Origin: Ruminococcus flavefaciens ND2009
GTDB lineage: Bacteria > Bacillota > Clostridia > Oscillospirales > Ruminococcaceae
Assembly (NCBI RefSeq): GCF_000621785.1
Contig: NZ_KK211348.1
Coordinates: 131,494-195,493, forward strand
DNA: 64,000 bases
Reading direction: 5' to 3'
The notes under the pieces are model-generated. The model was not told where the DNA came from, did not search any database, and saw nothing but the letters and a program-made list of their open reading frames with translations. Both the position numbers and the translations under genes were made by a program. Of the stretch, positions 1 through 9,225 are shown piece by piece. Each line of letters opens with the position of its first letter. The first letter of the stretch is position 1.

Positions 1-2
1 AC

Positions 3-719
3 AAATCAGGCAGGATCACCAGCATCTCTTCACTGTTCAACAAGCTGATGAGCAATAACGAGTTCAAGCAGCAGTTCTACAGCCGCTACAAGGAGATGAT
101 GAACGATAACTTCGATTATTCCAAGGTATCGGCAAAGATTGACTCTTACGCTTCTGCAACAAAGGCTGCCGTTACCGACACCTTCCGCAGATTCGGCGTA
201 TGCGCAAACTTTGACAGCTGCGTTAAAATGATCCGCAACTTCTACAAGAACAGAGCCAAATATGCTGAGCACCACCTCAACCTCCTTTACGGCATAAATG
301 ATAACTGGCAGGAAGATCCGAATATGATAGATCAGTTCGGCTGGAGCGTCTGGATGAATGACGGTGTAGGCTCTATCGAGTACAATGATGACGGAAGCAT
401 AACTGTCAATGTATCAAAGACAGGACAGTATGCACAGGTAAGCAGCAGTACGGTCTCGCTCCAGGCAGGAAAGACCTACCGCATGACCTACAAGATCAGT
501 ACCTCACAGAATATCAATACTTATACGATGTTCCAGCAGGGCTACGGAGAGTATAAGAGCTACTCATATCATGAGCATATGTTCACTCCTAACGCTCAGA
601 CTATCACAGACACAGTGACTATGACACAGTCTGATGACAATGTCAAGTTCCTTATCGGACTGGATAAGGGAACAGGAACATACCGTATCTCGGATTTCTC
701 ACTTATCTGTATCAACTGA
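3..719 (+). CDS. CotH-like protein, C-terminal part (5' end outside window)
   Basis: The frame is open from the window edge, so this is the 3' end of a longer gene. Roughly the first 95 residues (SLFNKLMSNNEFKQQF onward) resemble the end of a CotH kinase domain, the spore-coat-H type protein kinase fold. The last 125 residues form a beta-rich module with alternating aromatic and polar residues (GWSVWMNDGVGS, LQAGKTYRMTYKI, YRISDFSLICIN), as in CBM4/9-type carbohydrate modules. Ruminococci often export such CotH proteins with cellulosome or surface modules. The export signal would lie upstream of the window. A strong terminator follows directly. The CotH assignment rests on general pattern; the end module could be another jelly-roll. 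Confidence 0.6.
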   Translation, partial: KSGRITSISSLFNKLMSNNEFKQQFYSRYKEMMNDNFDYSKVSAKIDSYASATKAAVTDTFRRFGVCANFDSCVKMIRNFYKNRAKYAEHHLNLLYGINDNWQEDPNMIDQFGWSVWMNDGVGSIEYNDDGSITVNVSKTGQYAQVSSSTVSLQAGKTYRMTYKISTSQNINTYTMFQQGYGEYKSYSYHEHMFTPNAQTITDTVTMTQSDDNVKFLIGLDKGTGTYRISDFSLICIN

Positions 720-725
720 TATGAT

Positions 726-760
726 AAACGGCACTTCGGTTAAAGAAGTGCCGTTTTTGT
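726..760 (+). terminator. Rho-independent terminator
   Basis: A perfect 12-bp stem (AAACGGCACTTC with GAAGTGCCGTTT) is followed by a T-run, 6 bases after the stop codon of the CotH-like gene. Confidence 0.9.
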
Positions 761-789
761 TATCATAGATGTTTTTATTAGGCTGTCTA

Positions 790-818
790 TTGACAGAAAG
801 TTAACAATGTGGTATAAT
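790..818 (+). promoter_or_regulatory. SigA-type promoter for the LPXTG protein
   Basis: TTGACA at 790-795 and TATAAT at 813-818 are separated by exactly 17 bases, a consensus housekeeping promoter about 68 bases upstream of the start codon. Confidence 0.9.
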
Positions 819-885
819 TAAAATGTTAGTAAATGCTAACGATTTTAATATACTCATATCCTTAAAATAAAGTGAGGTCATAGAA

Positions 886-3800
886 ATGAAGAAAAACAGA
901 CTAAGCAAGAAGAGATTTCTCTGTGCTGCACTGTCTGCGGCATTGGTGACGAATTCTCTTCATTTTACAGCCGCCTATGCGGATACCGTTTACAAGGACG
1001 GCACCTATTCGGGCACAGCCGCTGGCTTCAACGGCGACATCACAGTATCGGTAACAGTTTCGGAGGGCACGATAAAAGCTGTCGAGGTTACAGACCAGAA
1101 CGAAACTCCCGCATACTGGAAGGAAGCGGAGAAGCTGATCCCCGAGATCATCGCTGCCAACGGCACTGAGGGCGTAGACTCAGTCAGCGGTGCTACCTAC
1201 AGCAGCGAGGGTATCAAAAAGGCGGTGGAAAATGCCCTTGCAAAAAGTGCTGCTCCCGAGTGTTTTGAGGGCGGCAGCGGAAGTGCAGAGGATCCCTTTG
1301 TTATAAAGTCCGCAGCACAGCTTTCGGGCTTTGCAAAAAGCGTCGATGAGGGCGAAAACTACCTGGGCAGATATATCGTCCTTGATGAGGACATAGACCT
1401 GTCCGATACAGAAAACTGGAACCCCATTGGTGCCGAGGGAGCTGCGGCTAAAAACCTCGATAAGATCTTTGCCGGTGATTTCAACGGACGGAGACACATC
1501 GTAAAGGGACTCACCATCGTTACGGGAGAGGATTCTCCCTATGCCGACGAGAGCAATGTGGGACTTTTCTCCACCCTGCTGAGCACTGCTAAGGTCTCGG
1601 GCGTAAAGCTGGAAGACGTAAACATTAAGGTGTCTGGCGAAAAGGTAGTAAGAGCTGGCGGAATAACAGGAGATGTCACCAGCAATGCTGTCTCAAAGGC
1701 AGAAGGACGCGCAGTAATAGACAGCTGCTCTGTCAGCGGTTCCGTATCAGCTGAGACTGATGCGGCAATGGTAATGACAGGCGGAGTAGTTGGCAGAGCT
1801 TCGGGCAATGCTATCCTTTCAAACTGCATTTCTGATACCGCAGTTTATTCATCAGCAGGCTCAAAGATCGCATACGGCGGCGGTATCGCTTCCATGACAG
1901 GCAATGATACATATGTGCTGAACTGCGCTAATAAGGGCGATATAACCGTGGTGACAAAAAGCGGATTCTCCCTCTATGCAGGCGGAGTTGTTGGAATGAT
2001 GACCTCTGAGCAGTACAACTGCATTTCTTCGGGAAATGTAACAGTGGGGACCATTGCACAGGCTGATGCTGCAAACTGCGCAGGTATCATCGACGGAGCA
2101 CTTATGCCTGCTGCTTCCGGAAAGTATGATTATTCTGCATCAGGCGCTGAACTGCGCTATATGAACGAAGCAGGAGAAGTATCGGCAATTGATGCTGTTT
2201 CTCACGGCGCAGGCTCCATGAACGCAGAGGGCACATTTACTGCTGAAAAGGCAGATGATATTAACAGCAGCGAATTTGCAGAGGTGCTCAACGAAAATCT
2301 CTATGATATTTCAAGGGCTCTCGGGGATACGGAAACTGAGTTCAGACTGTGGAAGCTCTCAGACGATGGAAAGCTTACTCTTTCCGATGAGGTGTTCATA
2401 AATGATGTGATAGATGCGTCAATATTTGACTCGGGCGAGGGCACAAAGGAGTCGCCCTATATTCTCAGAACAGCAGATCAGCTCAGCGGATTTGCAGGCT
2501 CGCTGTCCGAGCATATCGACTACACGGGAACATTCATCGAGCTTGCAGAGGATATTGACATTTCCGACAGGGAGTGGACTTCAATAGGCGACTGCGAGTA
2601 TGTTTTCAACGGCAGCTTTGACGGTAAGGGTCACACTGTAAAGGGCATGAACGTCGGCAGTGCTGATACAGCAAAGCAGCTTGCCGAGGGCGAGAATTAC
2701 ATCGGATTTTTCACAGGTCTCGGTACTGATGCCGTAGTCAAGAACGTTGTGCTCACCGATGTGCTTATCAACGTTTCATACGGCAAAAGCGCTTATGCAG
2801 GCGGTATTACAGCTGTAATGCAGTCCGAGGACAACGGCTATAAGGGCGCTGTCGTGGACGGCTGCTCGGTTGAGGGCAAAATAACACTGACCTCAGAAAA
2901 AGGCAACAACTTTGTGGGCGGTATCGCAGCATATGTTTACAAGGGAGCCATTATAAACTGCAGATCAGATGTTGATGCCTCCTGCACCGTAAAAACAGGT
3001 GCAGCATTCGGCGAAACAGGCGGTATCGCCGCACTTGTGAACAGAGGACTGGTAGCAAACTGCTACACTCTCGGAAATGTTTACGGAAGCGGAAACCGCG
3101 AGGACGAGGGTATGGCAACAGTAAGCTCTCTTGTAGCTGTAAATGCTGGCTATCTGGTAAACTGCTACGGAAACGGCGGCCACGAGACCAATGATTACTC
3201 CACATATACAGGTGCTGTATCAGGCTGGATAACAGGTATCGGTCATACCTATGACTGCTATTACAATTTCGAAGCTGTAATGAAGATCGGCGACACTATC
3301 GTTGATCCCGTTGCCGATGTGGGAACGAGAGTTTCCTCGGGCGTAAGCGAAGAGGGAATGACATACACAGGCGGCGTCGTTTTCAATAACGAGGCATACA
3401 CTTCAAAGAGCTTCAGCGGACTTGCAGATAAGCTTAACGGCAACTTTGCTGCTTTCCCTGTTGAGCTGACACAGTTCGGTATCACAAATAATTCACTGAA
3501 GGCATGGAAGTTCGATAACGAGGTCACATTTGCAGAAGACTATGCAGAGGCTTTTTATGTACAGCCCGAGGCTGAGATCGTGAAAAAGCCCGAGCTGAAG
3601 CTCAACGATGGTACATGGTACGGCAGGGACGATGATAAGAAGGTAACGGTCACCATCACTGTCAATGACGGTGAAATAACAAAGATCGTTTCATCTGACG
3701 GTTCCACAGAGGGTGAGGCTTATGAAGCTGCACTTCAGACAGCTAAGGACAAGTCCACATACAACGACAAGACTTCATACGCACCTGCGGACGTTTCCGT

Positions 3801-5343
3801 ATTTGCAGGCGGCAAGGGTACAGAGCAGGAGCCTTACCTTATAAAGACAGAGTCTCAGCTTCGCTATGTTGCAGAGGCTATGAACGAGGAGGTGGACTGG
3901 GAGAACATCTGGTTCGCCCTTGACAGCGATATTGCCCTTACAGGCGGCGACTGGCTCCCTATCGGTCACGCTGTACAGGCAGAGATAAAGGGTCAGAAAA
4001 CCACATTCTCGGTATACCCATTCCGTGGGAACTTTGACGGAAGAAACCATACAATATCCGGTCTTACTATCGGAAGCAAGGAAGCTCCTGCCGATATTTA
4101 CCTTGCGGGACTCTTCGGTCTTGCAGCAGGTGAGCATGAAACCAACCTCACTCCCGGGGAGGGCGAGAGACTGGTAAACATCAGAAATATCAGACTCACC
4201 AATATTTCCATAAATGTTGAGTCGCGCTATGAGGCTAACGTTGGCGGACTTATTGCATGGGCACAGAACGGATTCGTTATCGACAACTGCTCCGCCGAGG
4301 GCAGCATAAACGCCAAAACAAAGGAGTCCTTCGCGAGAGTAGGCGGACTTGTGGGAAGTACGCTCCGCGGCACTGTCACAGACTGCTGTACAGATGTTGA
4401 GATAAACGCTGCAACGGGAACGTCTTCCGTATATGCAGGCGGTCTGGCAGGAATGACAAACCGTTCCGCGCAGGTGAACTGCTGTACCCTCGGAAATATC
4501 AGTGCAAATGCCGAGAGCAACAACAAGGATATGGTGGGCGGTCTCACAGGTATGTCAGGCGGTACCAACATCAACTGCTATACCCGCGGAAATGTTGAGT
4601 CACTTATCACGACTGTGGATATCGGCGGTATCAACGGACGCAGCGCAGGCATCGCAGCAGACCACTGCTGCTACTTCAACAGCAGCGCCGTATATAAGGC
4701 AGCAGGCAAGGAAATAACAGAGAAGAAGGCATCGGGAACTCTTGTGGGCGGCGAGATAACGGTCTCAGCCGTAACAGCAGAGGAGATGGCTTCAGAGGGA
4801 TTTGCTGAGACTCTCAATGCAAATAAGAAGAATATGACGGCAGTTCTCGGTGAGGTAAGCGCATACCTTGAGGATATGACCGAAAACAATAAGGAAGGTC
4901 TTTCACATCAGCTCTTCTATACCAATGACGGCTCAGACCTTAACAGCTGGGTAAAGGCTGAAAGCTCTCCCGTGTTTGTTGAGGAAAATGCTGAAGAAAA
5001 GCCGGATATTGCTTCAGATGAGGAGCTTTGCGAATGGGCGGAAAAGGACTATCAGAAGAAGAACGGCGTAAAGGACACAAAAGCCGCTATCACCGGCAAT
5101 GATAAGGGTGAACGCGAAATAACCATCACCGACAAAACAGGCAAGGTGCTTGACAAATATACTGTTGATCCAAAGACAGGAAAGGGCACGGATTCTGAGG
5201 GCAAGGCTGTTGATCTGCCCCAGACAGGCAATAACTCGGTGACAAACCTGCTTATTCTCCTTGGCGCGGTAATGTTTATGGTAACAGGCGCATTTGCAGT
5301 CAGAGCTTCGGAGAGGTTTCGCCGCCGCGAAGATAAACAGTAA
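886..5343 (+). CDS. Cell-wall-anchored FMN-binding, GLUG-type repeat protein (LPXTG)
   Basis: A 1485-residue surface protein. Residues 1-32 are a signal peptide. Residues 33-118 are an FMN-binding domain (PF04205 type) with SGATYS at 101-106, the motif whose last Ser/Thr receives covalent FMN in this family. Three modules then begin with a G-T-x-x-x-P-Y-x-I-x-x-x-x-Q-L signature (near 129, 515 and 980), each followed by GLUG-like beta-helix repeats rich in GG(I/L/V) and NC. A second, degenerate FMN-binding-like stretch lacking the SGA motif lies near 905. LPQTG at 1444, a hydrophobic segment and a basic tail form a sortase signal. Known flavinylated surface proteins act in extracellular electron transfer; that role here is inference. 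The gene is monocistronic. Confidence 0.88.
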   Translation: MKKNRLSKKRFLCAALSAALVTNSLHFTAAYADTVYKDGTYSGTAAGFNGDITVSVTVSEGTIKAVEVTDQNETPAYWKEAEKLIPEIIAANGTEGVDSVSGATYSSEGIKKAVENALAKSAAPECFEGGSGSAEDPFVIKSAAQLSGFAKSVDEGENYLGRYIVLDEDIDLSDTENWNPIGAEGAAAKNLDKIFAGDFNGRRHIVKGLTIVTGEDSPYADESNVGLFSTLLSTAKVSGVKLEDVNIKVSGEKVVRAGGITGDVTSNAVSKAEGRAVIDSCSVSGSVSAETDAAMVMTGGVVGRASGNAILSNCISDTAVYSSAGSKIAYGGGIASMTGNDTYVLNCANKGDITVVTKSGFSLYAGGVVGMMTSEQYNCISSGNVTVGTIAQADAANCAGIIDGALMPAASGKYDYSASGAELRYMNEAGEVSAIDAVSHGAGSMNAEGTFTAEKADDINSSEFAEVLNENLYDISRALGDTETEFRLWKLSDDGKLTLSDEVFINDVIDASIFDSGEGTKESPYILRTADQLSGFAGSLSEHIDYTGTFIELAEDIDISDREWTSIGDCEYVFNGSFDGKGHTVKGMNVGSADTAKQLAEGENYIGFFTGLGTDAVVKNVVLTDVLINVSYGKSAYAGGITAVMQSEDNGYKGAVVDGCSVEGKITLTSEKGNNFVGGIAAYVYKGAIINCRSDVDASCTVKTGAAFGETGGIAALVNRGLVANCYTLGNVYGSGNREDEGMATVSSLVAVNAGYLVNCYGNGGHETNDYSTYTGAVSGWITGIGHTYDCYYNFEAVMKIGDTIVDPVADVGTRVSSGVSEEGMTYTGGVVFNNEAYTSKSFSGLADKLNGNFAAFPVELTQFGITNNSLKAWKFDNEVTFAEDYAEAFYVQPEAEIVKKPELKLNDGTWYGRDDDKKVTVTITVNDGEITKIVSSDGSTEGEAYEAALQTAKDKSTYNDKTSYAPADVSVFAGGKGTEQEPYLIKTESQLRYVAEAMNEEVDWENIWFALDSDIALTGGDWLPIGHAVQAEIKGQKTTFSVYPFRGNFDGRNHTISGLTIGSKEAPADIYLAGLFGLAAGEHETNLTPGEGERLVNIRNIRLTNISINVESRYEANVGGLIAWAQNGFVIDNCSAEGSINAKTKESFARVGGLVGSTLRGTVTDCCTDVEINAATGTSSVYAGGLAGMTNRSAQVNCCTLGNISANAESNNKDMVGGLTGMSGGTNINCYTRGNVESLITTVDIGGINGRSAGIAADHCCYFNSSAVYKAAGKEITEKKASGTLVGGEITVSAVTAEEMASEGFAETLNANKKNMTAVLGEVSAYLEDMTENNKEGLSHQLFYTNDGSDLNSWVKAESSPVFVEENAEEKPDIASDEELCEWAEKDYQKKNGVKDTKAAITGNDKGEREITITDKTGKVLDKYTVDPKTGKGTDSEGKAVDLPQTGNNSVTNLLILLGAVMFMVTGAFAVRASERFRRREDKQ

Positions 5344-5401
5344 AAAACGATGACAGTGACAAGAGCAGAGATCGCTGCTTAACATCGGAATATGACGATA
5401 A

Positions 5402-5440
5402 AACGGGAACAACTCGCTCAGAGCTGTTCCCGTTCATGTT
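5402..5440 (+). terminator. Rho-independent terminator
   Basis: A 14-bp stem with one mismatch (AACGGGAACAACTC with GAGCTGTTCCCGTT, loop GCTCA) is followed by a T-rich tract, ending the LPXTG gene transcript. Confidence 0.85.
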
Positions 5441-5465
5441 TTATATGGCTGAGCTGCTTTTGCCC

Positions 5466-5494
5466 TTGACAAAAGCGCAATAATATGGCAAAAT
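5466..5494 (+). promoter_or_regulatory. Probable promoter of the lipoprotein-lipase operon
   Basis: TTGACA at 5466-5471 lies 17 bases before CAAAAT at 5489-5494. The -35 box is consensus and the -10 box is weak, about 77 bases upstream of the lipoprotein start. Confidence 0.55.
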
Positions 5495-5570
5495 AGGGAT
5501 ATGATATTTTCGGACAAACAGGGCTTCTGCATGAGTTGCAGACCCTTGACGATAATTACAGGAGATAGAG

Positions 5571-6278
5571 ATGAAAAGGATAAAACAGTGCGCTTCTGCT
5601 GTAACGGCAGTGCTGACCTCGGCTGCAATGCTGTGGGGCTGTGCAGTTGCTTCCGAAAGTGACAGCAGACAGGAGCTGATAAAGGGGCTTGAAAAAAAGT
5701 ACGGCGAGTCCTTTACACTTATTGAGGACGCAGGGGGCGGTAATTTTTCCGCGGACCACTGTGCGGTCTATGTGCGGTCTGAGAGCTTCCCCAATGAAAG
5801 AATATATGCTGTTCACGGAGTTTTTGACGGAAAGACCGAGGACAGAGACAACTTCATGGCATATTGGTTCAGGAATGAGGCTGTCACATATCTTACGGAT
5901 ATGGCTGAGGACATTTACGGCGATTGCAGGAGCTTTTACGTTCCCGACGACAGGGGAGTACTGCCTGCGGATATTGGAAAGGATTCTTCTGTCGGCGATA
6001 TGCTCAGGGGAGGGAAGTTCTACTGGTATCTGCTTCTTCCCGAGGGACAGGATCTTAGCAAAAAGGACGAGCAGCTGGATGAGCTTATGGATAAGCTGGC
6101 AGAGGAGAAAACAGGCTGTTATTTCTATATCGCATATATGGACGACAACGGTGTCTACAGGGACACATCTTCACCGAAGGAGCTGGACAGGGATCATATC
6201 CTTGCAGACTGTACCGTGGGAATGGACGATAACTTCAATATAACCGAAAGAAAGTGGGAGGTCAACGCAAATGGCTGA
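5571..6278 (+). CDS. Lipoprotein of unknown function
   Basis: A 235-residue protein starting with a lipoprotein signal peptide: basic n-region, alanine-rich core and the lipobox LWGC, which puts the lipidated cysteine near residue 24. The mature part is acidic and soluble and I do not recognise its domain. The ribosome binding site AGGAGA lies 6 bases before the ATG. Its end overlaps the start of the lipase-like gene by 8 bases, so the two are probably translationally coupled and may act together at the membrane. Confidence 0.8.
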   Translation: MKRIKQCASAVTAVLTSAAMLWGCAVASESDSRQELIKGLEKKYGESFTLIEDAGGGNFSADHCAVYVRSESFPNERIYAVHGVFDGKTEDRDNFMAYWFRNEAVTYLTDMAEDIYGDCRSFYVPDDRGVLPADIGKDSSVGDMLRGGKFYWYLLLPEGQDLSKKDEQLDELMDKLAEEKTGCYFYIAYMDDNGVYRDTSSPKELDRDHILADCTVGMDDNFNITERKWEVNANG

Positions 6279-8394
6279 TTTCTTTGAAAAACATGGCATA
6301 AAAGACGAAGCAAGAATGTCAATAATACTCAATACCTTCATGTACGTAAGCAAGTGCATAAAGAGCGAAAAGGCACTTACCCTCCGCAGTATAACTCAGC
6401 AGATAAGCATGAGCGGACTTGAGGAGTATCAGCAGGCGGCGCTGTCAATGGTGCGCAGAAGCCTTGAGCACAGCGGCAACAAAGGCTTCGGAGAGTATGA
6501 GCTCATAAGCTATTCCGATAATATGGACGGAAAGTATATAGGCGCTTATGGGGCTTCATTCCGCAGTCCCGACAGCTCCGTGATATATGTGGTGTTCCGC
6601 GGCACAGGCAACGGAAGATGGTATGACAACGGCGATGCCCTTGCAAATGTTGCCTCGGAGTATCAGAAGGTGGCTCTGCGCTATTTCGACGATATGATGG
6701 CGGAGCTTTCTCCCTCTGAGGACGTAAGGGTGATACTGACAGGTCACTCCAAGGGCGGAAATCTTGCGCAGTATATCATGCTTACCTCGAAGTACAAAAG
6801 CAGGATAAACAGCTGCATATCCTTTGACGGACAGGGCTTTTCTCCCGAATTTCTCAGCAGTATAAACTACCCGGACAGTATCTCCTCGGAGCTTTGCGGC
6901 AGGATGTACTCAATCTGCGGCGACAACGATTACGTAAACGTTCTCGGCAGGAAGATAATTCCCGGCGACAACACCATTTACATAAAGACTGCCACCGATG
7001 TCACGGATATGAACGGTGCTCATTCCATAGTTCCCGACAATAGCAGCGACACGGAAAAGGGACTTATACGCTATATTTTCAACTTTAACACCAATGACTT
7101 CAACGAGCAGACCACAAAGCAGCGTGAGCTGGCAGTCTGCGCAAAAGAGATAAACGCCAATATCATGACCCTTCCGCAGAAGGAGAGGGAAGAGATATGC
7201 AGGTCTCTCATGACAATTTCCGAGCAGTTCCTCGGCGGCAGCAGTTCTCCCCGGGGTCTCAACGGCGAAATGGCAACACTTGATGAGGGCATCGGCTTCA
7301 TCACAAATCTCTATGAGATAATCATTCCGCTGGTATCCCATGTGGGCAGCGAGGCAGGTGAGGACATCATATTCAAGGTGATCGTGGTCCCCAACTGCAA
7401 GAACGCTGACAGCTCAATGTCATCAGCGCCGACAAGCGATAAGATAGCCCTTATCATGTCAGAGCCCGATATTCTCAAGTTCTACTACATCGGCGCAGCA
7501 CTTGCCTTAGAGACACTCTGCGATGATGCGGAGCAGAATGCCTATAATGTAGGAAGAGCAGTCTCGGGCAGATTCTCCGACGAGCTGGGACTTATAATCA
7601 AAGGTCAGCTCATTGCGGTCAATATGGTCATCTCTTATATAAAGAAGGCAGGCTTCCTTGCAGGTATCGCGGTCATGGTGATAAAGTCGGTGCTGAAGAA
7701 GTATCTTGCGCTTCAGGAGAGCGTGCGCATTGCAAATAACGGCAAAAAGGCAGAGACTTCAAAGGCTTCGGGAGGCAAACGCAGCAGAAAGGGTACTCAG
7801 AAAGCCGACCATATCCTGGGAGAAGACGTGGCTGAGATAATAGAGGGCTTCGGCGGAGATGACAGCATACACGGCTGGGGCGGCGATGACGATATTTACG
7901 GCGGCGACGGGGACGACAGACTCTACGGAAAGGGCGGCAAAGACAATCTCTACGGTGACAGCGGCAACGATCACCTTGTTGGCGGAGAGGACGATGACTA
8001 CCTTAATGGCGGCTCGGGAGACGATGATCTCCACGGTGACGAGGGCAATGATGTGCTCTTCGGCGGCGTAGGCAATGACATACTTGAGGGCGGTACAGGC
8101 GATGACACGCTCAACGGCGGAGCAGGCGATGACAGATATGTTTTCGCACGGGGCTTCGGCAGGGACGTTATCAGCGATCCCGAGGGCAGCGAGACCATCG
8201 AGCTCACAGGCATCTCAGCTGAGGATCTGCTTCTTGCTTCCGATGGCAGCGGCGGTCTCATCATCAGTGTAAGAGGCACAGATGACAGCATAAGGATAGA
8301 GGGCTTCCGCTGTGACAGATTCGCTCTTGAGATAAACGGCGGACGCTATAGCATAGTTGAAAATGACGGAGCCTATTTCCTGATAAAACAGTAA
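6271..8394 (+). CDS. Lipase-like alpha/beta hydrolase (Mbeg1-like) with C-terminal RTX repeats
   Basis: A 707-residue two-part protein. Residues about 1-250 are a class-3-lipase/Mbeg1-like (DUF2974) hydrolase: a beta strand ending VVFRGTG near 107-113, and the nucleophile elbow GHSKG at 158-162 with Ser160. The middle is mostly helical. Residues about 511-620 contain tandem calcium-binding RTX nonapeptides (GGxGxDxxx, about ten units), followed by a typical RTX cap with GRDVI and IRIEGF-like segments. No signal peptide is visible, although RTX proteins are normally secreted. The hydrolase probably acts on lipid or ester substrates (inference). It is coupled to the upstream lipoprotein gene and ends at a strong terminator. 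Confidence 0.82.
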   Translation: MADFFEKHGIKDEARMSIILNTFMYVSKCIKSEKALTLRSITQQISMSGLEEYQQAALSMVRRSLEHSGNKGFGEYELISYSDNMDGKYIGAYGASFRSPDSSVIYVVFRGTGNGRWYDNGDALANVASEYQKVALRYFDDMMAELSPSEDVRVILTGHSKGGNLAQYIMLTSKYKSRINSCISFDGQGFSPEFLSSINYPDSISSELCGRMYSICGDNDYVNVLGRKIIPGDNTIYIKTATDVTDMNGAHSIVPDNSSDTEKGLIRYIFNFNTNDFNEQTTKQRELAVCAKEINANIMTLPQKEREEICRSLMTISEQFLGGSSSPRGLNGEMATLDEGIGFITNLYEIIIPLVSHVGSEAGEDIIFKVIVVPNCKNADSSMSSAPTSDKIALIMSEPDILKFYYIGAALALETLCDDAEQNAYNVGRAVSGRFSDELGLIIKGQLIAVNMVISYIKKAGFLAGIAVMVIKSVLKKYLALQESVRIANNGKKAETSKASGGKRSRKGTQKADHILGEDVAEIIEGFGGDDSIHGWGGDDDIYGGDGDDRLYGKGGKDNLYGDSGNDHLVGGEDDDYLNGGSGDDDLHGDEGNDVLFGGVGNDILEGGTGDDTLNGGAGDDRYVFARGFGRDVISDPEGSETIELTGISAEDLLLASDGSGGLIISVRGTDDSIRIEGFRCDRFALEINGGRYSIVENDGAYFLIKQ

Positions 8395-8430
8395 AGGAAC
8401 GGGAACACTTTTTAGTACAAAAGAGATCAT

Positions 8431-8468
8431 AAAGGGAGCAGCTCGCTTGCAGCTGCTCCCTTTTTATT
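8431..8468 (+). terminator. Rho-independent terminator
   Basis: A perfect 13-bp stem (AAAGGGAGCAGCT with AGCTGCTCCCTTT, 7-base loop) is followed by a T-run, 36 bases after the lipase-like stop codon. Confidence 0.93.
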
Positions 8469-8646
8469 ATTCCTGCTTGAACGGAGCTTATATATATGAT
8501 ATACTGTTTTAAGACAGTGAGTTTCAGCGTTAAACAGGGTAAAAAAATTTTTTTCGGATTTTTTTCAGAAAAATGTCCTACCCCATAAACTGTGAACGAG
8601 TGTATATTATGAAAGCAATTGCTGAAAAACATAAGGAGGAATTGAT

Positions 8647-9213
8647 ATGACTGACTGGGAGCTTAAAAAGCAGATGAAAGACTCTCCCCATGAATGTATG
8701 AAAGCGATCTTCGATGAATACTGTAATTATGTTTATGTTATAGCAGCCGCCAGACTAAGGACCTGCGGACGCAATGAAGACATAGAAGAATGTGTCAGTG
8801 ATGTATTTGCCGAGGTGTTCAGAAAAACGGACTCTCTCGGAGAAGGACAGGGCGACCTCAAGGGTTTTATCGGAGTTATCGCAAAACGCAAGGCGATAGA
8901 TATGTTCAGGAGACTGAGCAAAAAAGCGGATACTACCGTATCTTCCGACGATGAAGACTTTCCTGAGCTCCCTTCTTCAGAAAATATAATCGAATCTTCT
9001 GAAGTATCAGAACGGAATCATATACTCCTTGACAAAATAAAAGAATTAGGCGAACCTGATACAACGATAATAATAAAACAATACTATTACAACATGACAG
9101 TGGCTGAAATAGGGAAAGCGATCTCCATGACAGCCGCCGCAGTGCAGAAGCGAAGCGTAAGAGCGAGAGAAAAGCTCAAAAAAATGCTTTGCGAAGTTGG
9201 TATTAATTATTAA
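8647..9213 (+). CDS. ECF-type RNA polymerase sigma factor
   Basis: A 188-residue sigma-70 family factor of extracytoplasmic-function type. It has region 2 (FDEYCNYVYVIAAARL, then the DVFAEVFRKTDSL and FIGVIAKRKAIDMFR helices) and region 4 near the end (helix-turn-helix with MTVAEIGKAISMTAAAVQKRSVRAREKL-like spacing), and lacks regions 1 and 3. AAGGAGGA precedes the ATG. The next gene starts about 12 bases downstream and encodes a single-span membrane protein, the usual arrangement for an ECF factor and its anti-sigma partner. An unusual A7T7 tract lies about 90 bases upstream of the start. Confidence 0.92.
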   Translation: MTDWELKKQMKDSPHECMKAIFDEYCNYVYVIAAARLRTCGRNEDIEECVSDVFAEVFRKTDSLGEGQGDLKGFIGVIAKRKAIDMFRRLSKKADTTVSSDDEDFPELPSSENIIESSEVSERNHILLDKIKELGEPDTTIIIKQYYYNMTVAEIGKAISMTAAAVQKRSVRAREKLKKMLCEVGINY

Positions 9214-9225
9214 GGAGAGATGTAT

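Noticed and set aside
7759..8291. Long ORFs on both strands over the RTX region
   Set aside because: They are frame shadows caused by the GGCGATGAC-type repeats, with no ribosome binding sites.
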